Positions 1-9,500 of a stretch of DNA of 64,000 nucleotides are shown here, piece by piece. Under the pieces are notes generated by a model. It searched no databases. It saw only the letters and a program-made list of their open reading frames with translations, and was not told the origin of the DNA. This DNA comes from Paenibacillus sp. J2TS4. GTDB taxonomy: Bacteria; Bacillota; Bacilli; Paenibacillales; NBRC-103111. How positions within the stretch are numbered: position 1 is the first letter of the stretch; every line of letters begins with the position of its first letter. Location of the stretch: positions 310,001 through 374,000 of the forward strand of contig NZ_BOSH01000006.1 in NCBI RefSeq assembly GCF_018403245.1, read 5' to 3'. Both the position numbers and the translations under genes were made by a program.

Positions 1-503
1 TTTTTCTGTTCGGCAGCCGCAGCAGCAAGCGGGTAATGAAGGCGGCTGATTTATATAAAGCGGGCCGCGCACCCTATATATTGCTTTCGGGAGGAACAAG
101 ATGGGGAGAAATCATTCCCCCCGAGGCGGAACGAATGAGGGATCAGATTGTTCGGCTCGGTGTGCCGGAATCGGCTCTCCTGTTGGAAGCCGAATCAAAT
201 CACACCGGTGAAAATGTCATCGCCTCGATGCTGGTCCTGAGCCGCAGCATCGGACTCCATAAAATTAGAAGGCTGCTGGTGGTCACTTCTCCCTACCATA
301 TGCGCAGATGCCATTTGACTTTGTTAACCTATATGCCCCGCTGGATAGCCTATACATTATGTCCGGATGAACGTCACGACGGGCAGGCGAATAATTGGTG
401 GATGCTGCCCAAGGAGAAGGAGAGAGTGGCCCAAGAAGCCCGATCTCTGATCCGATATGTCAAGGAAGGGATGGTGATCGATACCGACTTATCAATAGAT
501 TAG
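1..503 (+). CDS. DUF218 (YdcF/SanA-like) protein, 5' end outside window
   Basis: The frame that ends at the TAG at 501-503 is open to the first base of the window, so the N-terminus lies outside and about 166 residues are visible. DUF218 signatures are present: ILLSGG, the patch EAESNHTGENV, and VTSPYHMRR. Family members are small Rossmann-like envelope proteins, often with an N-terminal membrane anchor, and their biochemical role is poorly settled. The anchor cannot be checked here. The ATG at 36 is probably internal because coding-like sequence precedes it in frame. The gene ends convergently, about 10 bp from the acetyltransferase gene. Confidence 0.75.
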   Translation, partial: FLFGSRSSKRVMKAADLYKAGRAPYILLSGGTRWGEIIPPEAERMRDQIVRLGVPESALLLEAESNHTGENVIASMLVLSRSIGLHKIRRLLVVTSPYHMRRCHLTLLTYMPRWIAYTLCPDERHDGQANNWWMLPKEKERVAQEARSLIRYVKEGMVIDTDLSID

Positions 504-513
504 GTCATTCCTC

Positions 514-1098
514 TTATAGCTCTATTCCCCGAACCTTGGAGAACACCATCGTATCCCGTGGCAGCCCGTTTACATCGGTGTCCTCCCGCCGCAGAATGCC
601 CTCCAGCGTAAATCCGCATCGCTCCGCCACGCGGCGGCTTAGATCATTGCGGGCGTCGCAGCGGATTTCGACTCGATTCGCCTGCAATTCGTCGGCGGCG
701 AATCGCGTAATGCCGTGCACCGCTTCGGTCATCCAGCCCCGACCTGTCTGCGAGGTTCGGAGCCAGTAGCCGATTTCGAAGCCTCGGTTTCTCCAATCGA
801 TTCGGTGCAGGCCGCTGCAGCCAATGAATTGGCCTGTTTCCTTGACTAATAGATGCAGACGCAGCTCCATCCGCTCCAGAAACCGCAACCGGGCATTGCG
901 GATGTTCGCCTCCGTCTCATCCACCGTGGGCAATTGTTGGGCCCAGGGCATCCATTGGCGCAGCTCTTCGAAGCTTTCCCTTATCGCTGCATTAACCACG
1001 GCGCCGTCTCCCCATTGAGGGGCGCGAATAATTAGCCGCTCGGTTTCGAATTGCTCCGGAAATTCGAGCAGCAGAAGCTCATTGTCAGATACGCTCAT
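514..1098 (-). CDS. GNAT family N-acetyltransferase (RimJ/RimL type)
   Basis: A 194-residue protein with the standard RimJ/RimL layout: an N-terminal ETERLIIRAP strand, then an acetyl-CoA binding segment around QTGRGWMTEAV, then RVEIRCDARN and RRVAERCGF near the C-terminus. Proteins of this type transfer acetyl from acetyl-CoA to amino groups of ribosomal proteins, antibiotics or small amines; the substrate cannot be read from sequence. The start at 1098 is chosen because AAGGAGGAAAG lies just upstream. The frame stays open to 1350, but that extension would run into the next gene on the same strand and looks non-coding. It lies about 40 bp downstream of the 2H phosphoesterase gene and may be cotranscribed with it. 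Confidence 0.85.
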   Translation of the reverse strand: MSVSDNELLLLEFPEQFETERLIIRAPQWGDGAVVNAAIRESFEELRQWMPWAQQLPTVDETEANIRNARLRFLERMELRLHLLVKETGQFIGCSGLHRIDWRNRGFEIGYWLRTSQTGRGWMTEAVHGITRFAADELQANRVEIRCDARNDLSRRVAERCGFTLEGILRREDTDVNGLPRDTMVFSKVRGIEL

Positions 1099-1139
1099 GA
1101 CTCTTTCCTCCTTATTCTCAAATAATAACGGTGCGGCAT

Positions 1140-1718
1140 TTAATTCGGATATCCCCTGTCGGGTGGGACGAGAGGCATAGCGAATAGGGTTCGGCTGCGG
1201 GTGCACTTCTGCTGCTCGAAGGTCAGCTCGACCAGTCCGATTTGCTGCAGTACCGCCTGAAAGGGGCTGAATTGTCCGACGCAATAATCCAACGTCTTGC
1301 CAAGCTGGGAGGAGGTAAGGTTCGTGGCAAGCGTGCAGTGCGGATTCCATCTTCCCGGCAGGTAGAAAGGGATCGCTTGAGACCGCAGTTCATTGAACCG
1401 GTTATGAAACCGTTGATGAAGCTGCAGCAGACCAGCCGTTACGGTGGGTCCCAGGAATACCGTCCCTGAAGCAGGAAAGCAGCCGACGATGTCAACAGGA
1501 ACCGTCAGGGCCAGAGTCCCCTGCATAAAAGCAGCCATTTCGTCCTGAAAGCGTTCGGTATCCAGCTCATTATATACGGCCACCGTTAGGTGAGGCTGGA
1601 TTTCTTGAATGGACGCCATATCGTCCGTTATTCCTTTCTGTTCCAATCCTTTCCATAGTCCCCGCACATATTGCTCGGTCCTGTCATCAACAAACAACTC
1701 TACGGCATACCGAATCAT
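1140..1718 (-). CDS. 2'-5' RNA ligase / 2H phosphoesterase family protein
   Basis: A 192-residue protein with the two H-x-T-x motifs that define 2H phosphoesterases: HLTV at residue 43 and HCTL at residue 127. Members act on 2',5'-phosphodiester bonds or cyclic phosphates in RNA or nucleotides; the physiological substrate in Bacilli is not established. The start at 1718 (MIRYAVELF) is preferred over an ATG seven codons upstream because a GGCGGGGA ribosome-binding sequence precedes it. It is the upstream gene of a likely pair with the acetyltransferase. It is divergent from the membrane protein gene at 1892. Confidence 0.8.
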   Translation of the reverse strand: MIRYAVELFVDDRTEQYVRGLWKGLEQKGITDDMASIQEIQPHLTVAVYNELDTERFQDEMAAFMQGTLALTVPVDIVGCFPASGTVFLGPTVTAGLLQLHQRFHNRFNELRSQAIPFYLPGRWNPHCTLATNLTSSQLGKTLDYCVGQFSPFQAVLQQIGLVELTFEQQKCTRSRTLFAMPLVPPDRGYPN

Positions 1719-1891
1719 GGCTTTCCCCGCCTTCCTCATTTTCTCATATTATACCTAGGGAAGCCCGTTTACGATATAACCAAATCATCCACAGCTCGAT
1801 TATTTTGCTGGACAACCGGTTTATTTTGGAAACGAAAAGGTCTATGCTTACGTATATAGATAGAGAGAAGGAATGGACAGGGGGTGGGGCG

Positions 1892-2353
1892 GTGAACGGG
1901 GATCAATGGAATAAGAGACTACGGCTTCCGCTGCTAATTCTGTGGAGCGGGCTGCTGTTGTTTTCCGCTCATACTCCGGCTCAAGCGGGAATTTTTGGAA
2001 CGTTTAAAGGAATTATGGAGCTGCCGGAAGAAATCGACCGGCTTAAGGAAGATTACGAGCAGGTCCGACAAAATTACAATGACACGATGAGCCGTCTGGA
2101 AGAAGCGGAACGGGCTGCGCAATCGGCTGCACAGACCTATGAGAGCTCGCAGCAAAAGCTTATTCAGGAGAACGAAAAGCTTCAGAGCCAGAACAGAGAG
2201 CTGCTGCAAATGGTGCTGGAGCTGCAGCAATCGGAGCAGGAAAGACGTCAGAAGGCGTCTCGATTCCGCACCATTGTATGGACAGCCGTCGGGCTCGTCG
2301 GCGGATATTTTGTGCTGACCCGCGGGATGAGAGTCGTTCTAAGAAGCAGGTAA
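1892..2353 (+). CDS. Secreted/membrane coiled-coil protein, unknown function
   Basis: A 153-residue protein that I do not recognise. The likely GTG start follows a GGGGGTGGGG ribosome-binding stretch. The N-terminus has a hydrophobic segment (LPLLILWSGLLLFSA) ending in AQA, which suits a signal peptide. The middle, from about ELPEEIDRLKEDYEQ to ELQQSEQERRQ, is a long charged, heptad-rich region that should form a coiled coil. A second hydrophobic helix (IVWTAVGLVGGYFVL) sits near the basic C-terminus. The topology suggests an extracytoplasmic coiled coil tethered by its C-terminus. The AIM24 gene begins 17 bp after the stop, so the two are likely cotranscribed. Confidence 0.65.
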   Translation: MNGDQWNKRLRLPLLILWSGLLLFSAHTPAQAGIFGTFKGIMELPEEIDRLKEDYEQVRQNYNDTMSRLEEAERAAQSAAQTYESSQQKLIQENEKLQSQNRELLQMVLELQQSEQERRQKASRFRTIVWTAVGLVGGYFVLTRGMRVVLRSR

Positions 2354-2370
2354 GCAGCAGGGGGCGCGCC

Positions 2371-3075
2371 ATGGAGATTACATATAACATTCACCCCGGG
2401 AACGGGCAAAGCCAAGGGATGGAAGTACAGCTTGCTGCTGGGGAAAAGCTTCATATGCTCAACTCCGAAATGATCATTGCTTTTCAGGGGGACTCTCATC
2501 AGCGGGAAGATCGGATTATGGATTGGAAAGGAATGTTTCGCAAAAAAAAATGGCTCCGGTCGGATCTGTCCGGTCCATGCCGATTCGTCCTGTCGCTGCC
2601 TGCCGGTTACAGTGTGAGAAGTATTCCCGTTATGGAGCAGGAGGATTTCCTATTCGATATTCGTCACGTTCTGTTCTACACCTCGGGAATCCAAATGAAA
2701 AGCGTCATTCAAACGATGAAAAATGTTGTCGTGACACGGGATTGGATCCGGATGAAGTTTTACGGCAGCGGAGAAATCGGCATTTTGTCCCAAGGGCCGC
2801 TCGTTGAAATGAAACTGGCTCCTGATGCTCCCGTCTATATTGATGCAAGCTGTTTGGTCGCTTACCCTCAGAACGCGAAGCTGGATCTATGTGTGTACGG
2901 AAATCAGCTGGCTGGACAGCATATGAACTATCACTGGAAAATAACTGGGCAAGGATATGTATTAATGCAAACCGGCAAGCCTGGATTAAGGCTGGAGGAG
3001 CAGTTGAAAGACGATGGATTGATCAAGCGGATGCTGCGGGAAATCATCCCCTTCGGAGGCATCTTTATCAAATAA
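2371..3075 (+). CDS. AIM24 family protein
   Basis: A 234-residue beta-rich protein resembling the AIM24/TerD-associated tubby-like fold. Typical features are an early GMEVQL/MLNSEMIIAFQGD strand pair, the glycine-rich FYGSGEIGILSQGP turn and an acidic DASCLVAYP segment. The bacterial role of AIM24 proteins is unknown; they are usually cytoplasmic and often encoded with stress or membrane genes. The start at 2371 follows a CAGCAGGGGG ribosome-binding sequence. An upstream in-frame extension overlaps the previous gene and is rejected. The HAD phosphatase gene follows after 17 bp, giving a probable three-gene operon. Confidence 0.75.
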   Translation: MEITYNIHPGNGQSQGMEVQLAAGEKLHMLNSEMIIAFQGDSHQREDRIMDWKGMFRKKKWLRSDLSGPCRFVLSLPAGYSVRSIPVMEQEDFLFDIRHVLFYTSGIQMKSVIQTMKNVVVTRDWIRMKFYGSGEIGILSQGPLVEMKLAPDAPVYIDASCLVAYPQNAKLDLCVYGNQLAGQHMNYHWKITGQGYVLMQTGKPGLRLEEQLKDDGLIKRMLREIIPFGGIFIK

Positions 3076-3092
3076 CAGGAGAGGGGCTCATT

Positions 3093-3632
3093 ATGAATAA
3101 AATGTCACTGCAGGCCGTATTTATCGATCGGGACGGAACGATTGGAGGAACGGGGCATTTTATCCATCCGTGTGATTTTGAGCTGTACCCCGGGGTGGAA
3201 GCTTCTCTCATTCAACTCAAAAAAGCCGGGCTGCAAGTATTCGCCCTTACGAATCAGCATCGCATCTCCAGAGGACAGGCCACGGAGGAGCAATTTCATG
3301 AGCAGTTTGCTCAGTTTGGCTTCGATCAGGCCTATATTTGCCCCCATTCCTCGAGCGAGCCTTGTCTTTGCCGCAAACCCGGAACCGCCATGCTGGAGCA
3401 GGCCGCTTCTGAACATGGGCTTGATTTGCGGCATTGTGCAGTTATAGGCGATGTCGGCTCGACCGATATGCTGGCGGCGGCCAAAGTAGGAGCAGTCAAG
3501 ATTCTCGTTCGCACGGGCTGGGGAGAACAGTCATTAGGGGATTATCGGCATACCTGGGCGGAGACGGAGCCTGATTACGTGGCGAAAGATTTGCCGGAGG
3601 CGGTAAGCTGGCTTCTCCAGCATCATAAATAA
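3093..3632 (+). CDS. HAD-IIIA family phosphatase (GmhB/HisB-N like)
   Basis: A 179-residue HAD hydrolase. Motif I is FIDRDGTIGG (nucleophile and acid/base aspartates), motif II is ALTNQ, and motif IV is GDVGSTDMLAA. A cysteine/histidine cluster, CPHSSSEPCLCRKP, matches the zinc loop of the D,D-heptose bisphosphate / histidinol phosphate phosphatase branch. It should dephosphorylate a small cytosolic phosphate ester; the exact substrate is unknown, and no heptose or histidine genes are nearby. The start has a GGAGAGGGG ribosome-binding site. It is the last gene of the run beginning at 1892. Confidence 0.8.
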   Translation: MNKMSLQAVFIDRDGTIGGTGHFIHPCDFELYPGVEASLIQLKKAGLQVFALTNQHRISRGQATEEQFHEQFAQFGFDQAYICPHSSSEPCLCRKPGTAMLEQAASEHGLDLRHCAVIGDVGSTDMLAAAKVGAVKILVRTGWGEQSLGDYRHTWAETEPDYVAKDLPEAVSWLLQHHK

Positions 3633-3858
3633 ATGCATGGAAATCGAATGAAATGTGGCTGCCTTGAAGAAGAGGATCGCCACGAAAGCTTTGGCGGCTG
3701 GCCTTGTTATAGGGCAGGCCGCTTTTTGGATGGGAACGAAAGAGAATGAAATGGCCCTGTCCATGTTGTAATCGCCAGAGTTTTGTACTGGAGATAGGGG
3801 GACTTCGCTGCAGGAACAAGGCTGGATACACGATTGGAAACCGATATGAAAAAAAGGC

Positions 3859-3908
3859 TTGAGTCTGTAACAATGTTTTGTTACAATCCGAATAGAACAT
3901 TGTTACAT
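3859..3908 (+). promoter_or_regulatory. yhbD promoter with operator palindrome in the spacer
   Basis: A -35 TTGAGT (3859-3864) and -10 TACAAT (3882-3887) are separated by 17 bp. The palindrome TGTAACAA-TGTT-TTGTTACA (3866-3885) fills the spacer, and another half-site, TTGTTACA, follows at 3901-3908. An operator between -35 and -10 is the geometry used by MerR-type regulators, and the first gene downstream encodes a MerR-like protein, so autoregulation is inferred. Confidence 0.65.
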
Positions 3909-3928
3909 TAAAAATGAAGGGATGGCCG

Positions 3929-4564
3929 ATGAATAAATTGGAGTATATTTCCAAGAAGGATTTGTTGAAGGCGACCGGTATTTCCTACGGTCAGCTCTAT
4001 CGTTGGAAGAGGCAAAATCTCATTCCGGAAGCATGGTTTATTAAACAATCCTCTTATACAGGTCAGGAGACGTTCTTCCCCAAGGAGCAAATTCTCAGTC
4101 GAATTGACGCGATCCAGCAGCTTAGGGATCGCTACACTTTGGAGGAGTTAAGTGGTTTATTCTCCCCGGAGACGAATTCCCGAACTTACGAAGCTGCTGC
4201 GGTGCGGCAGCTGCCCGGTTTTCATCCGGAAGCGGTAAGCTTGTATGAGCATTATTTTCTGAAGGATCGGTTTAGCTTCATGGAGGTGCTGTTCATTCAG
4301 GTAACCAGCCGCTTCATGAAGAAGTGCCCGTTAAGCGATAAAGAAACTGAACAGTTTGTCATGTGTGCGAAGGAATGGATTCCGAAGATTAAAGGAACGG
4401 ATGCGACGATCTATGCCTTCAGCAAAGATGGAGCTTTAATGTTCATGCTGGCGGAGCAGGGGGGCAGGCTGTTGACTGACCCTGGCGCGGTGCTGATCGA
4501 CAATGTGTATTTAGAAGAGTTATCCAAAGACTTGAATCTGATCATTAATCAAAACATGGGGTGA
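3929..4564 (+). CDS. yhbD: YhbD-like regulator with MerR-type HTH (DUF4004)
   Basis: A 211-residue protein. Its N-terminal 75 residues read like a MerR winged helix (KDLLKATGISYGQLYRWKRQ, a TFFPKEQI wing, then RYTLEELSGLF), followed by a mostly helical effector or partner domain without a recognised motif. It resembles Bacillus subtilis YhbD, which is encoded with bactofilin-like YhbE/YhbF. The start at 3929 follows GAAGGGATGG with good spacing. The stop overlaps the start region of the next gene, so the two are translationally coupled. The promoter palindrome at 3866-3885 suggests that it controls its own operon. Confidence 0.75.
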   Translation: MNKLEYISKKDLLKATGISYGQLYRWKRQNLIPEAWFIKQSSYTGQETFFPKEQILSRIDAIQQLRDRYTLEELSGLFSPETNSRTYEAAAVRQLPGFHPEAVSLYEHYFLKDRFSFMEVLFIQVTSRFMKKCPLSDKETEQFVMCAKEWIPKIKGTDATIYAFSKDGALMFMLAEQGGRLLTDPGAVLIDNVYLEELSKDLNLIINQNMG

Positions 4565-4569
4565 TGATT

Positions 4570-5301
4570 GTGGATGTAACGACCGATCTGCAGGATGTGA
4601 GCATTTCCGGTAGCGGCAAAATTATAGGTGGCCGGTACAATAAAATAAAAATATCGGGCTCTGGCAAAATTAGCGGTGAAGTGGAGGCCAACCGCCTTAA
4701 AATATCCGGCTCGGGGAAAGTGGAGGGCCCTGCAGTCATTAAGGAATTGCAAGTGAGCGGCCATTGCGGCTTCGACGACAGCCTGGAAGGGGAATCATGC
4801 ACCGTCAGCGGATCCTTCCATTCCCGAGGCAACGTCCATATGTCACAGCTCAAAGTGAGCGGCAGCTTCTCCTGTTCGCAATCGGTCAAACTCGTCGATG
4901 CCCAAATTAATGGATATTTCAAGGCAGACAAGTTAGAGGCGGAGGAATTCAGGCTCGAAGGAAGCATGAACATTAGCAAAGAGCTGAACGCTCATGTGAC
5001 AGACGTTATTCTATACGGTCCGTGCCGGGTTCATGAAATTGGAGGGGAGACCATTTCTATCTATTCCCATCATTCGCGGCCGGGTCTGTTCAGAGCTCTG
5101 TTGTCATTGTTCAAATCGGATCATAGTTTAACCGCCAATTTAATCGAAGGGACGCAGGTTTATCTGGAAAATACGAGGGCCAATGTCGTTCGCGGAGGCC
5201 GGGTCACCATCGGCCCGGGCTGTCGAATCGAGCAGGTAGAATATATGGATGCGCTGGATGTATCCCCCGAAGCTCAAGTAGGCAACGCTATTAAAATATG
5301 A
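4570..5301 (+). CDS. Bactofilin-like polymer-forming protein (YhbE/YhbF type)
   Basis: About 243 residues made of short repeats such as VSISGSGKI, IKISGSGKI and LKISGSGKV, typical of the right-handed beta-helix of bactofilins, which polymerise into cytoskeletal or membrane-associated filaments. The C-terminal part (LIEGTQVYLENTRANVV) continues the ladder after a short break near FRALLSLFKSD. A GTG at 4570 has the best-placed ribosome-binding site (GGGGTGAT); ATG 4564 or GTG 4561 are alternatives. It is translationally coupled to yhbD. B. subtilis has two separate bactofilin genes at this locus, whereas a single longer one is seen here. Confidence 0.75.
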   Translation: MDVTTDLQDVSISGSGKIIGGRYNKIKISGSGKISGEVEANRLKISGSGKVEGPAVIKELQVSGHCGFDDSLEGESCTVSGSFHSRGNVHMSQLKVSGSFSCSQSVKLVDAQINGYFKADKLEAEEFRLEGSMNISKELNAHVTDVILYGPCRVHEIGGETISIYSHHSRPGLFRALLSLFKSDHSLTANLIEGTQVYLENTRANVVRGGRVTIGPGCRIEQVEYMDALDVSPEAQVGNAIKI

Positions 5302-5317
5302 TAAAATAACGAAGCTT

Positions 5318-5354
5318 AATCCGCTCCGCCTAATCCGGCTGGTGCGGATTTTTG
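5318..5354. terminator. Bidirectional terminator after yhbE-like gene / XRE gene
   Basis: AATCCGC (5318-5324) pairs with GCGGATT (5344-5350), with an inner GCC/GGC pairing and a T-run after it. It lies in the convergent junction and overlaps the 3' end of the XRE regulator gene. Confidence 0.55.
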
Positions 5355-5740
5355 TTGGTTTCCACTGAGTTTTGGGCTCTTTTCTCTTTCCAGAACAATG
5401 CGCTAAGTACCCGTTCGATCCATTCCTTATCTTCTGTGGAAAGCTGTCTGCCGTCAAACTCCAGCTCATTCTCACGCAAAAAACGGCGCAGATTGACAGG
5501 TGCCTGAGGAGGTGGCACAAGCTCGGTTTCCGGCTGCAGGTAGCCGGCTTCCTGCATCAGAACAGCATAGGATGTATTTAAACCGTTAGATAGCTTCAAG
5601 AGTACTTCAGGAGAAGGAATTCCGCGCTGTCCATTCTCGATTTGGGAGATATAGGAAGGGGAAACGCCAGATCGATTGGCGACCTCCCGGATGGTAAATC
5701 CTTGTTTTTTGCGCATTTGGCGTAGTTTATCGTAAAACAT
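5330..5740 (-). CDS. XRE-family transcriptional regulator
   Basis: A 136-residue DNA-binding protein. The N-terminal 65 residues form a typical XRE helix-turn-helix (LRQMRKKQGFTIREVANR, SGVSPSYISQIENGQRG). The C-terminal part is charged and proline-containing, ending with an ELEFDGRQLSTEDKEWIERVL helix found in SinR/SlrR-like and phage-type regulators. It is divergent from a second, minimal XRE gene. The 179-bp region between them holds two inverted repeats that could be its operator. Target genes are unknown. Confidence 0.85.
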   Translation of the reverse strand: MFYDKLRQMRKKQGFTIREVANRSGVSPSYISQIENGQRGIPSPEVLLKLSNGLNTSYAVLMQEAGYLQPETELVPPPQAPVNLRRFLRENELEFDGRQLSTEDKEWIERVLSALFWKEKRAQNSVETNKNPHQPD

Positions 5741-5773
5741 CGTCTCTTCTCCTTATTCCAATAGGTTCCGTTA

Positions 5774-5849
5774 GTTAACAATATTAACATGAAAGTTTAC
5801 AATTGTGTAATGTAAAATGCTATTCTTTTACTTCTTTTACATAAGTAAA
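5774..5849. promoter_or_regulatory. Candidate XRE operators between divergent regulators
   Basis: Two short inverted repeats lie in the divergent promoter region: GTTAA-CAATA-TTAAC at 5774-5788 and TTTAC-ATAA-GTAAA at 5836-5849. A related GTTTACAATTGTGTAATGTAAA stretch (5796-5816) falls between them. The arrangement suggests cross-regulation of the two XRE genes. Confidence 0.4.
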
Positions 5850-5858
5850 CTAAAAGGA

Positions 5859-5887
5859 TTGCAAAAGTAAATATAATCCAGTATAAT
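5859..5887 (+). promoter_or_regulatory. Sigma-A promoter of the small XRE gene
   Basis: TTGCAA (5859-5864) and TATAAT (5882-5887) are separated by exactly 17 bp, about 30 bp upstream of the TTG start at 5920. Confidence 0.65.
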
Positions 5888-5919
5888 AGGAACGAAATGG
5901 GAACAGTGGAGGGGTTTGC

Positions 5920-6126
5920 TTGAAAATCATTGCCAGACCGGACTTGTTTGCCAGAACTAGAATTTTGAAGGGAATGTCGCAGCGTGAGCTGGCCAGACGA
6001 TCAGGTTTGAGTCACACGTATATCAGCATGCTGGAACGCTCCAAGAAAACGATAGGCCCGGCAGCCGCCAAAAAGCTGAGCGATGTGCTGGATATGCCCA
6101 TGGACGAACTATTTATTATTAAATAA
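5920..6126 (+). CDS. Small XRE-family DNA-binding protein
   Basis: A 68-residue protein consisting almost only of an XRE helix-turn-helix (ILKGMSQRELARRSGLSHTY, ISMLERSKKTIGP, KLSDVLDMPMDELF). It starts with TTG after a GGAGGGG ribosome-binding site. Such minimal Cro/repressor-like proteins often act as homodimeric repressors or excision-type partners. No phage genes are near, so it is more likely a chromosomal regulator working with the divergent XRE gene. Confidence 0.8.
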   Translation: MKIIARPDLFARTRILKGMSQRELARRSGLSHTYISMLERSKKTIGPAAAKKLSDVLDMPMDELFIIK

Positions 6127-6319
6127 TTCGATAGTCATCTGGTTTATTCCTCTAATTCTCTCTCCTCTTCAGTCGATCGAATCATAGGATCCTATATTCG
6201 CCTTCTTGCGATTTTCATGGTGAAAAGCGATTTGTTAGTGATGATAGAAATGCTTTTGCTGATGTTTTATTTTTCCTCTCACTCTAATATAATTTTATTT
6301 CAAAATTATCATTTTATTA

Positions 6320-6348
6320 TTGAAATATAGTTTCATTACAAATACAAT
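6320..6348 (+). promoter_or_regulatory. Candidate sigma-A promoter for the giant secreted protein
   Basis: In the AT-rich 378-bp gap before the giant gene, TTGAAA (6320-6325) and TACAAT (6343-6348) are 17 bp apart. The leader to the start is about 150 nt, and I see no riboswitch-like element in it. Confidence 0.5.
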
Positions 6349-6504
6349 AGAGTTGGTACATTATGTAAGCGGTATCAAAGATTTGAAACTTCGATGACCG
6401 GGAGGTGAACGATAGTTTACGTTTTTTGGCATTTGTAACGGCAGCATGGCGATCATCACTTAATGAAGATTGAAGCAGAACACTAATATGGAGGAGTGAA
6501 ATTA

Positions 6505-9500
6505 ATGTTTGCTCATCAATCCAGGTTCGCACAGCAATCTTTGATGGTCTTATTGTCGTTGGTCCTTTTAGCGGGCAGCTTGCTCGCTGGTTTTCCACAA
6601 GGCATAGCCAAGTCCTACGCTCAAACGCCCGTCTTTCATCCGGTACGCCAGGACCAGTTTCCTGTTGCTCCGGGCGCTTATCATAAGGAAATGACACTGG
6701 AGGGGGGAAATTACATTGAAGAAGTCAAGGTGATGGAAATCGATCCGTCCCAATCCTTTCTGGAGTTGGCGGTGACTTCGCCCAAAGGCAAAGTGGTGGC
6801 GCTCGATACGGTGCGGAATCAGGCTAAGCTGGCAGAAAGCGAGGGACGCAGGGCAGTCGCGGCATTTAACATGGACTTTTATAATACCGATCCGACCTAT
6901 GCCGGGATTCCAACCGGTCACCAAATTAGCGACGGAGAAGTAATCACGGCTCCTTCCTCGCTGCGCAGCGTACTGGCAGTCATGAAGGACGGATCGGTCC
7001 GAATAGAGACGGAGGTGGGACTCACGGCCTCTATCCAGACCAGTGACGGAGACACAGCGGTTATTTCCGGAGTGAACCGAGCGGTAACGGCGGCCTTGTC
7101 CAATCATCTGTTTGTGTTCACCGATCGGTTCAGCCTGACGACTAAATCCGTTGGCGACCAGACGGTGGAGGTGGTTGTCGCCCCCGACACGCCGGGCTCT
7201 ATCCTGCGGCCGGGGGTGCCGTTCTCCGGAACGGTCGAGGCTGTCCTGCAAGGAGGGGATCAACCGATTCCAGCCGGGAAACTGGTTGTGACCGCTACTG
7301 GAAGCAAGGCGGATTGGGCGCGCAGCAAGCTGGCACCTGGCGATCCCGTGGAGCTGAATGTGCAATTCAGCAAAGGAATGAATGAAGCGCAGCAGCTTGT
7401 ATCCGGTGGTGTGCTGATGGTTAGAAACGGACAAGCCACCCCGGAGGCGCTGGCTGATCGGGACCGTCACCCCCGTACTTTTGTGGCGGTTAAGCAAGGG
7501 AAGCTGTATGTATATACATTCGATGGACGTCAGCCGGGTTATTCGGACGGAGTGACACTGGAGGAAGGAGCATTATATCTGCAAGACGAAGGAATGGAGT
7601 TTGCCTTGAACATGGACGGAGGCGGCTCGACAACCTATGCGGCCCGTTCACCCGGGGATCAGAGTCTGTCTGTCCTGAATCGTCCTTCGGATGGTTATGA
7701 ACGGTCGAACTCCAACTCCCTGGTCATTCTTTCGACGGCTCCCGTTAAGGAGCTGGCCACTCTTCTTCCTATCCCTAAAGGTCCGCTCAAGGTTATTGCG
7801 GGAGGCAGCCTCTCGTTTACATCCAAGGGACAGGATGAGTATTACAACGGCATTCCGGTGGATTCGTCTCAGTTGACATGGGAAGCGGATCCCGCCATCG
7901 GCAACATTGATCCTCTGGGACGATTTACCGCCGCGGACTCTGCAGCGGAAGGAAAGGTAACCGTCCGATTAGGGGAAATATCATCACAAGTTCAGATACA
8001 GGTGGTTACGCAAGTGGAACGAATCGACATTAGCCCTTCCATCGCGGTGATCAATCCTGGAGAGAAGCAATCGTTCCGCGTGCGCGGCTACGATGCCGAT
8101 GGCCAGGAAGTCATATTGTCACCCGACAGGTTGAATTGGAGTATAGAAGGAAATATAGGCACTTTATTACCGACTGGTGAATTAATAGCCGCTAACGAGA
8201 CGGCTTCCGGCAAAGTCCTTGTCTCTCTAGGCGATGCTTCGGCTGAAGCCGTCGTCATTGTAGGCAAGCCGCCCGTTGTGGTGGAGGAATTCGAAACTTT
8301 GACCGATCTGGTACCGTCCTTGGTCAATGCCGTTCCGGGCTCGGTCAAGCTTGAGCTATCAAGCCGTCCCGATCCGGTTCGGGTCGGCGCTCATTCGGCC
8401 AAGTTGACTTATGATTTCACCGGGACGAGCGGGACATCGGCAGCGTATATTAATTTTAGAGAGGACGGTTCGGCTGGGCGTACTCTGGAGGATTACCCGG
8501 TCAAGCTCGGAGTCTGGGTCTACGGAGACGGTAACAAGCATTGGCTTAGAGGACAAATTGAAGACGGCAACGGAACCAAGAAGCCGATCGATTTCACGGG
8601 AGCCGGACAATTGAATTGGGTTGGCTGGAAGTATGTAACGGCGGACATTCCCGCAGGCATGCCTCTGCCGATTAAGCTCAATCAGATTTATGTCGTGGAG
8701 ACCAGCAATGCGAACAAGAATGCGGGTGCCGTTTATTTTGATCAGTTACGGTCTATATACAGTGAGACCGGAGAGGATCTGGAAGGCCCGGTTTTCAGCG
8801 AGCGGACACCGGCCCCGGACAGCAAGGTCTTTACCGGAACGCCGGTTATAGCGGCGACCGTCATGGACGAAGAATCAGGTGTCGATCCAGGAGCGATCGT
8901 CATGCGGGTTAATGGGGAGGTAGTCCCCCATGAGTTTGATGAAACGACCGGCCGCATAACCTATTCCCCTGCCCAGGCATTGGACGACGGCGAACACCGC
9001 GTCGTCATCGAAGCAGCGGATCGAGCCGGCAATCCAGCGGTACCGAACGCGGATTGGAGATTTATCATCGATACGGCTCCAGACCGGGAAGCGCCGGAGA
9101 TTAGCGTCATTAGTCCGATGGACGGCATACGCACCCGGACCGATCAGCCGCGGATTGCCGCCAAGCTGACCGATGACCAATCGGGGATCGATGCCGGCAG
9201 CCTCGTGCTGGAGTGGAATGGAGCAGCGGTTCCCCACCGTTATGACGAAGCCGGCAGCACGATCTATTATACGGTTCCGGACAAGCTGCAAGAGGGAACT
9301 ATACACAGCGTCAAGCTGGTCGCTGCTGACCGGAGCGGCAATAGCGCGGAGAAGTCGTGGTCGTTTGAAATCGGTCCGCTGCCCGGGCAGCCGAACAATC
9401 CGGAGCAATTCCAGATTAGCGTAATCGGAGACGGGGGCTATTATACGGCCGGTCAAGGAGAGACCGCCCCGGATATTCTATTGCGCGAGCAGATCAGCCG

